DNA of 64,000 bases from Pelagibacteraceae bacterium AG-359-O02. Lineage in GTDB: Bacteria > Pseudomonadota > Alphaproteobacteria > Pelagibacterales > Pelagibacteraceae. The notes beneath the pieces were generated by a model, which had not been told where the DNA came from, made no database searches, and was given only the letters and a program-made list of their open reading frames with translations. Shown here in pieces: positions 62,268-64,000 of this stretch. Made by a program: the position numbers and the translations under genes. How positions within the stretch are numbered: the first letter of the stretch is position 1; every line of letters begins with the position of its first letter. The stretch spans positions 1-64,000 of the forward strand of contig QCEU01000001.1 in assembly GCA_003280485.1 (NCBI GenBank). The letters run 5' to 3'.

Positions 62268-62687
62268 ATGATAGCAAAATTTAATAATATTTTTTACTTA
62301 ATTATCTTTCTTGCACATTTTATAGCGATAGCCGCATATTGTTTTCAAACAATTGTAGGAACCAAAAAATTTATGGATAAGTTTGGTATAGATCACAGTG
62401 CAGCTGTAATGGTTAGATTTGTTGGAGCGCTAATGCTTGGTTGGGTAATAATGGCTATTTATATAATGTTTGTTAGACCAAATGGAGTTGAAGGTACTTG
62501 GGCATTTTTTAATTTAATATTTATTATACATGCATGCGTTTTAGGAACAAATTTCTACTCGCTTAAGATTGATAAAACTGGTCTAAATGAAAAAGTTACA
62601 AATGAAGGAATTATAGCGCCTGCAGTCTTTTTAATTATGATGGCTATACTTTGTTACGGTTTATCAGATAAAATTTATATTACTTAA
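62268..62687 (+). CDS. Four-helix membrane protein (139 aa), unknown
   Basis: Four hydrophobic stretches (about 8-28, 47-67, 78-97, 117-135) with a GTKKFMDKFGIDHSAAVMVRF loop. No family recognised. Starts 9 nt after the glycosyltransferase and overlaps the end of the convergent amine-oxidase gene by 4 nt. Confidence 0.6.
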   Translation: MIAKFNNIFYLIIFLAHFIAIAAYCFQTIVGTKKFMDKFGIDHSAAVMVRFVGALMLGWVIMAIYIMFVRPNGVEGTWAFFNLIFIIHACVLGTNFYSLKIDKTGLNEKVTNEGIIAPAVFLIMMAILCYGLSDKIYIT

Positions 62688-64000
62688 ACAAAACTTAATA
62701 CTTCTTTTGCTACTCTTGCTCCACTTCTATCAGCTCCGTGGACTGTTCCATAATTTTTTGCTGTAGCTTCCCCTGCAAAAAAAAGTTTATCTGCAACTGA
62801 AGTTTTAATATTTTTTCTTAAATTAGCTTTTCCTGGTGTTGCTGAGGCCCAAGCGCCCAATACAAATGGATTTTTACCCCAACTAGTCATATGTCCTTTC
62901 ACAAAAAATTTATCAAAATCAGATCCAAAAGTATCTCGTAAGGTTTGTAAAACGAAATCTATACCTGCCTTGCTTCCTGCTTTTTCTAAATCTTTTGCAA
63001 ATTGTCCTCCCACATCAAAATATGATATTTTAGAGTCATGCAAATTCATCGTTGAACAGTATCCCTCTGGAGATTTAAGGCCTTTAGTTGTAATTTTTGG
63101 GGTAAAATACATGTCTGGTTTTACTTTATACTCTTTATAAAAATCATCTTTTAACTGTAATGTTACATGATTATAATTTGAACAGGAAAAAGCATCATAA
63201 GCTTCGTACTTTTCAATAGGTAGTGCCGGCGTAAATTTAATTTTTCCTGAATTAAATGCTGAGGTAGAAACTGTTATAACGCAGGCTTTTGCACTTATAG
63301 TTCCTTTGTTTGTGACTACCTTAACTCCATTGCCATCCCATTTAACCTCATTAACAGTTGTTTGTAGTTGAACTGGCACATTTTTTCTATAATGAGCAAG
63401 TAAAGCGCCATATCCTTGTTTTACAAATCCATCACCACCCTGACTACCTTCGCCATAACTTTCCCAATTAAGTTTACCATCAGCAGCTGTATATTGATCT
63501 ATATCTTTTCCAGACTCACAAGGAAATCTTATTTGATGTGCTGTTGCAAACCATTCATTTTCTAACCATTTTTCTTTTATTTTATTACTTAAAGGAATGT
63601 CATCTTTTGTTTTATTTTTTAACTTTCCTAACTTCTTGTACATTCCATAAAGTTTCATTCCCTTAATTTTTTTTTGACCGTCATAAATCATGACTGTGTC
63701 TGGATCTTTATAAATATCAAATATATCTTTTTGTTTCTTTCCATACTGTGCAATTTGATTAAAATTAAAATTATGTAACCAATGCGCTCCAAGATCATAC
63801 GGAACACCAAATATCGAGGTGTTTGTAAAACATCGCCCACCCTTTCTGCTCATTGCATCAAGACAAACAACTGATTTTCCTTTTTTCATTAATTCAGCTG
63901 TTACTGATAATCCCGAGGAACCACCACCAATTACCACAACATCTGGATTTGATTGTGAAAATGAAATTTTTGGTATGGCTGCAAATGCTAATGCTGATAG
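62684..64000 (-). CDS. Exported flavin-containing amine oxidase, N-terminus outside the window
   Basis: The track starts at a GTG at 63937, but the frame is open to the window edge and reads LSALAFAAIPKISFSQSNPDVV before VIGGGSSGLS, the tail of a signal peptide, probably Tat, so the real start lies beyond 64000. FAD site VVVIGGGSSGLSVTAELMKKGKSVVCLDA, GGRCFTNT, and C-terminal LFFAGEATAKNYGTVHGADRSG match flavin monoamine oxidases. Probably oxidises amines in the periplasm; substrate unknown. Confidence 0.85.
   Translation of the reverse strand, partial: LSALAFAAIPKISFSQSNPDVVVIGGGSSGLSVTAELMKKGKSVVCLDAMSRKGGRCFTNTSIFGVPYDLGAHWLHNFNFNQIAQYGKKQKDIFDIYKDPDTVMIYDGQKKIKGMKLYGMYKKLGKLKNKTKDDIPLSNKIKEKWLENEWFATAHQIRFPCESGKDIDQYTAADGKLNWESYGEGSQGGDGFVKQGYGALLAHYRKNVPVQLQTTVNEVKWDGNGVKVVTNKGTISAKACVITVSTSAFNSGKIKFTPALPIEKYEAYDAFSCSNYNHVTLQLKDDFYKEYKVKPDMYFTPKITTKGLKSPEGYCSTMNLHDSKISYFDVGGQFAKDLEKAGSKAGIDFVLQTLRDTFGSDFDKFFVKGHMTSWGKNPFVLGAWASATPGKANLRKNIKTSVADKLFFAGEATAKNYGTVHGADRSGARVAKEVLSFV

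Noticed and set aside
1-64000. CRISPR array, rRNA genes, riboswitches
   Set aside because: No repeat-spacer pattern, no rRNA sequence, and intergenic spaces are too short; no recognisable SAM, glycine or other riboswitch core was found upstream of any gene.

Overview
The window is AT-rich (roughly 70% A+T by eye) and extremely compact. Genes commonly overlap by 1-8 nt (TAATG and ATGA junctions), no gene-free stretch exceeds about 160 nt, and there are no insertion sequences, prophage genes or CRISPR arrays. With the gene content (DmdA-like GcvT protein, TRAP and TTT transporters, methylcitrate cycle, class II DAHP synthase, PurS/PurQ/small PurL, CimA) this points to a streamlined marine alphaproteobacterium of the SAR11 (Pelagibacterales) type. 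That assignment is inference from style and content; no 16S gene is present.

Layout. 1-2.8 kb: end of a SpoU rRNA methyltransferase, tRNA-Thr, then a minus-strand unit tRNA-Leu / NAD kinase / DmdA-like methyltransferase. 2.9-8.9 kb: a catabolic-looking island with two divergent ComA (phosphosulfolactate synthase)-family proteins around a TTT transporter (TctC plus a fused TctA-TctB), followed by a 3-hydroxyisobutyrate-dehydrogenase-family enzyme and a FAH/hydratase-family enzyme. 9.7-12 kb: small membrane proteins, several tiny ORFs missed by the track, and a PD-(D/E)XK-like protein. 12-18 kb: an accessory defence-like operon of two N6-adenine methylase-like proteins, a GIY-YIG-SF2 helicase protein and an AlbA_2 protein, overlapping each other. 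18-22.3 kb: a tandem pair of secreted paralogs, PhyH dioxygenase, AzlCD exporter, GGCT-like protein, CinA-like protein. 22.4-29.6 kb: a long plus-strand purine operon (sfsA-map-purB-purC-purS-purQ-purL-bolA-grxD). 29.6-39.4 kb: housekeeping on the minus strand (rpsD, trmJ, cimA, cysS, nadE, aroG-II, glmS, a GlmU acetyltransferase-only protein), then gph. 39.4-42.9 kb: prpD-prpB-prpC. 42.9-45.9 kb: nrdB/nrdA. 46-50.6 kb: phosphohexomutase, TauE/SafE permease, DusA, malonyl-CoA decarboxylase. 50.6-54.7 kb: TRAP transporter with a divergent CaiB-type CoA transferase, together a plausible malonate-type uptake and use locus. 54.7-64 kb: rpoZ, MFS, dehydrogenase, FMN-binding protein, a pair of secreted zinc-protease-like paralogs, gamma-carbonic anhydrase-like protein, redoxin, glycosyltransferase and an exported flavin amine oxidase cut by the window end.

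The most interesting items are (i) the four-gene restriction-like operon with an N-terminal GIY-YIG-type helicase and a methylase-like subunit lacking the NPPY motif; (ii) the ComA-family pair plus TTT transporter, likely acting on an unidentified substrate; (iii) a regulatory architecture shared by two unrelated transporters: overlapping divergent promoters, a strong Shine-Dalgarno on the binding-protein gene, then a terminator hairpin whose U-tract ends at the permease start codon; and (iv) a tRNA-Leu gene ending 3 nt before the nadK start codon.
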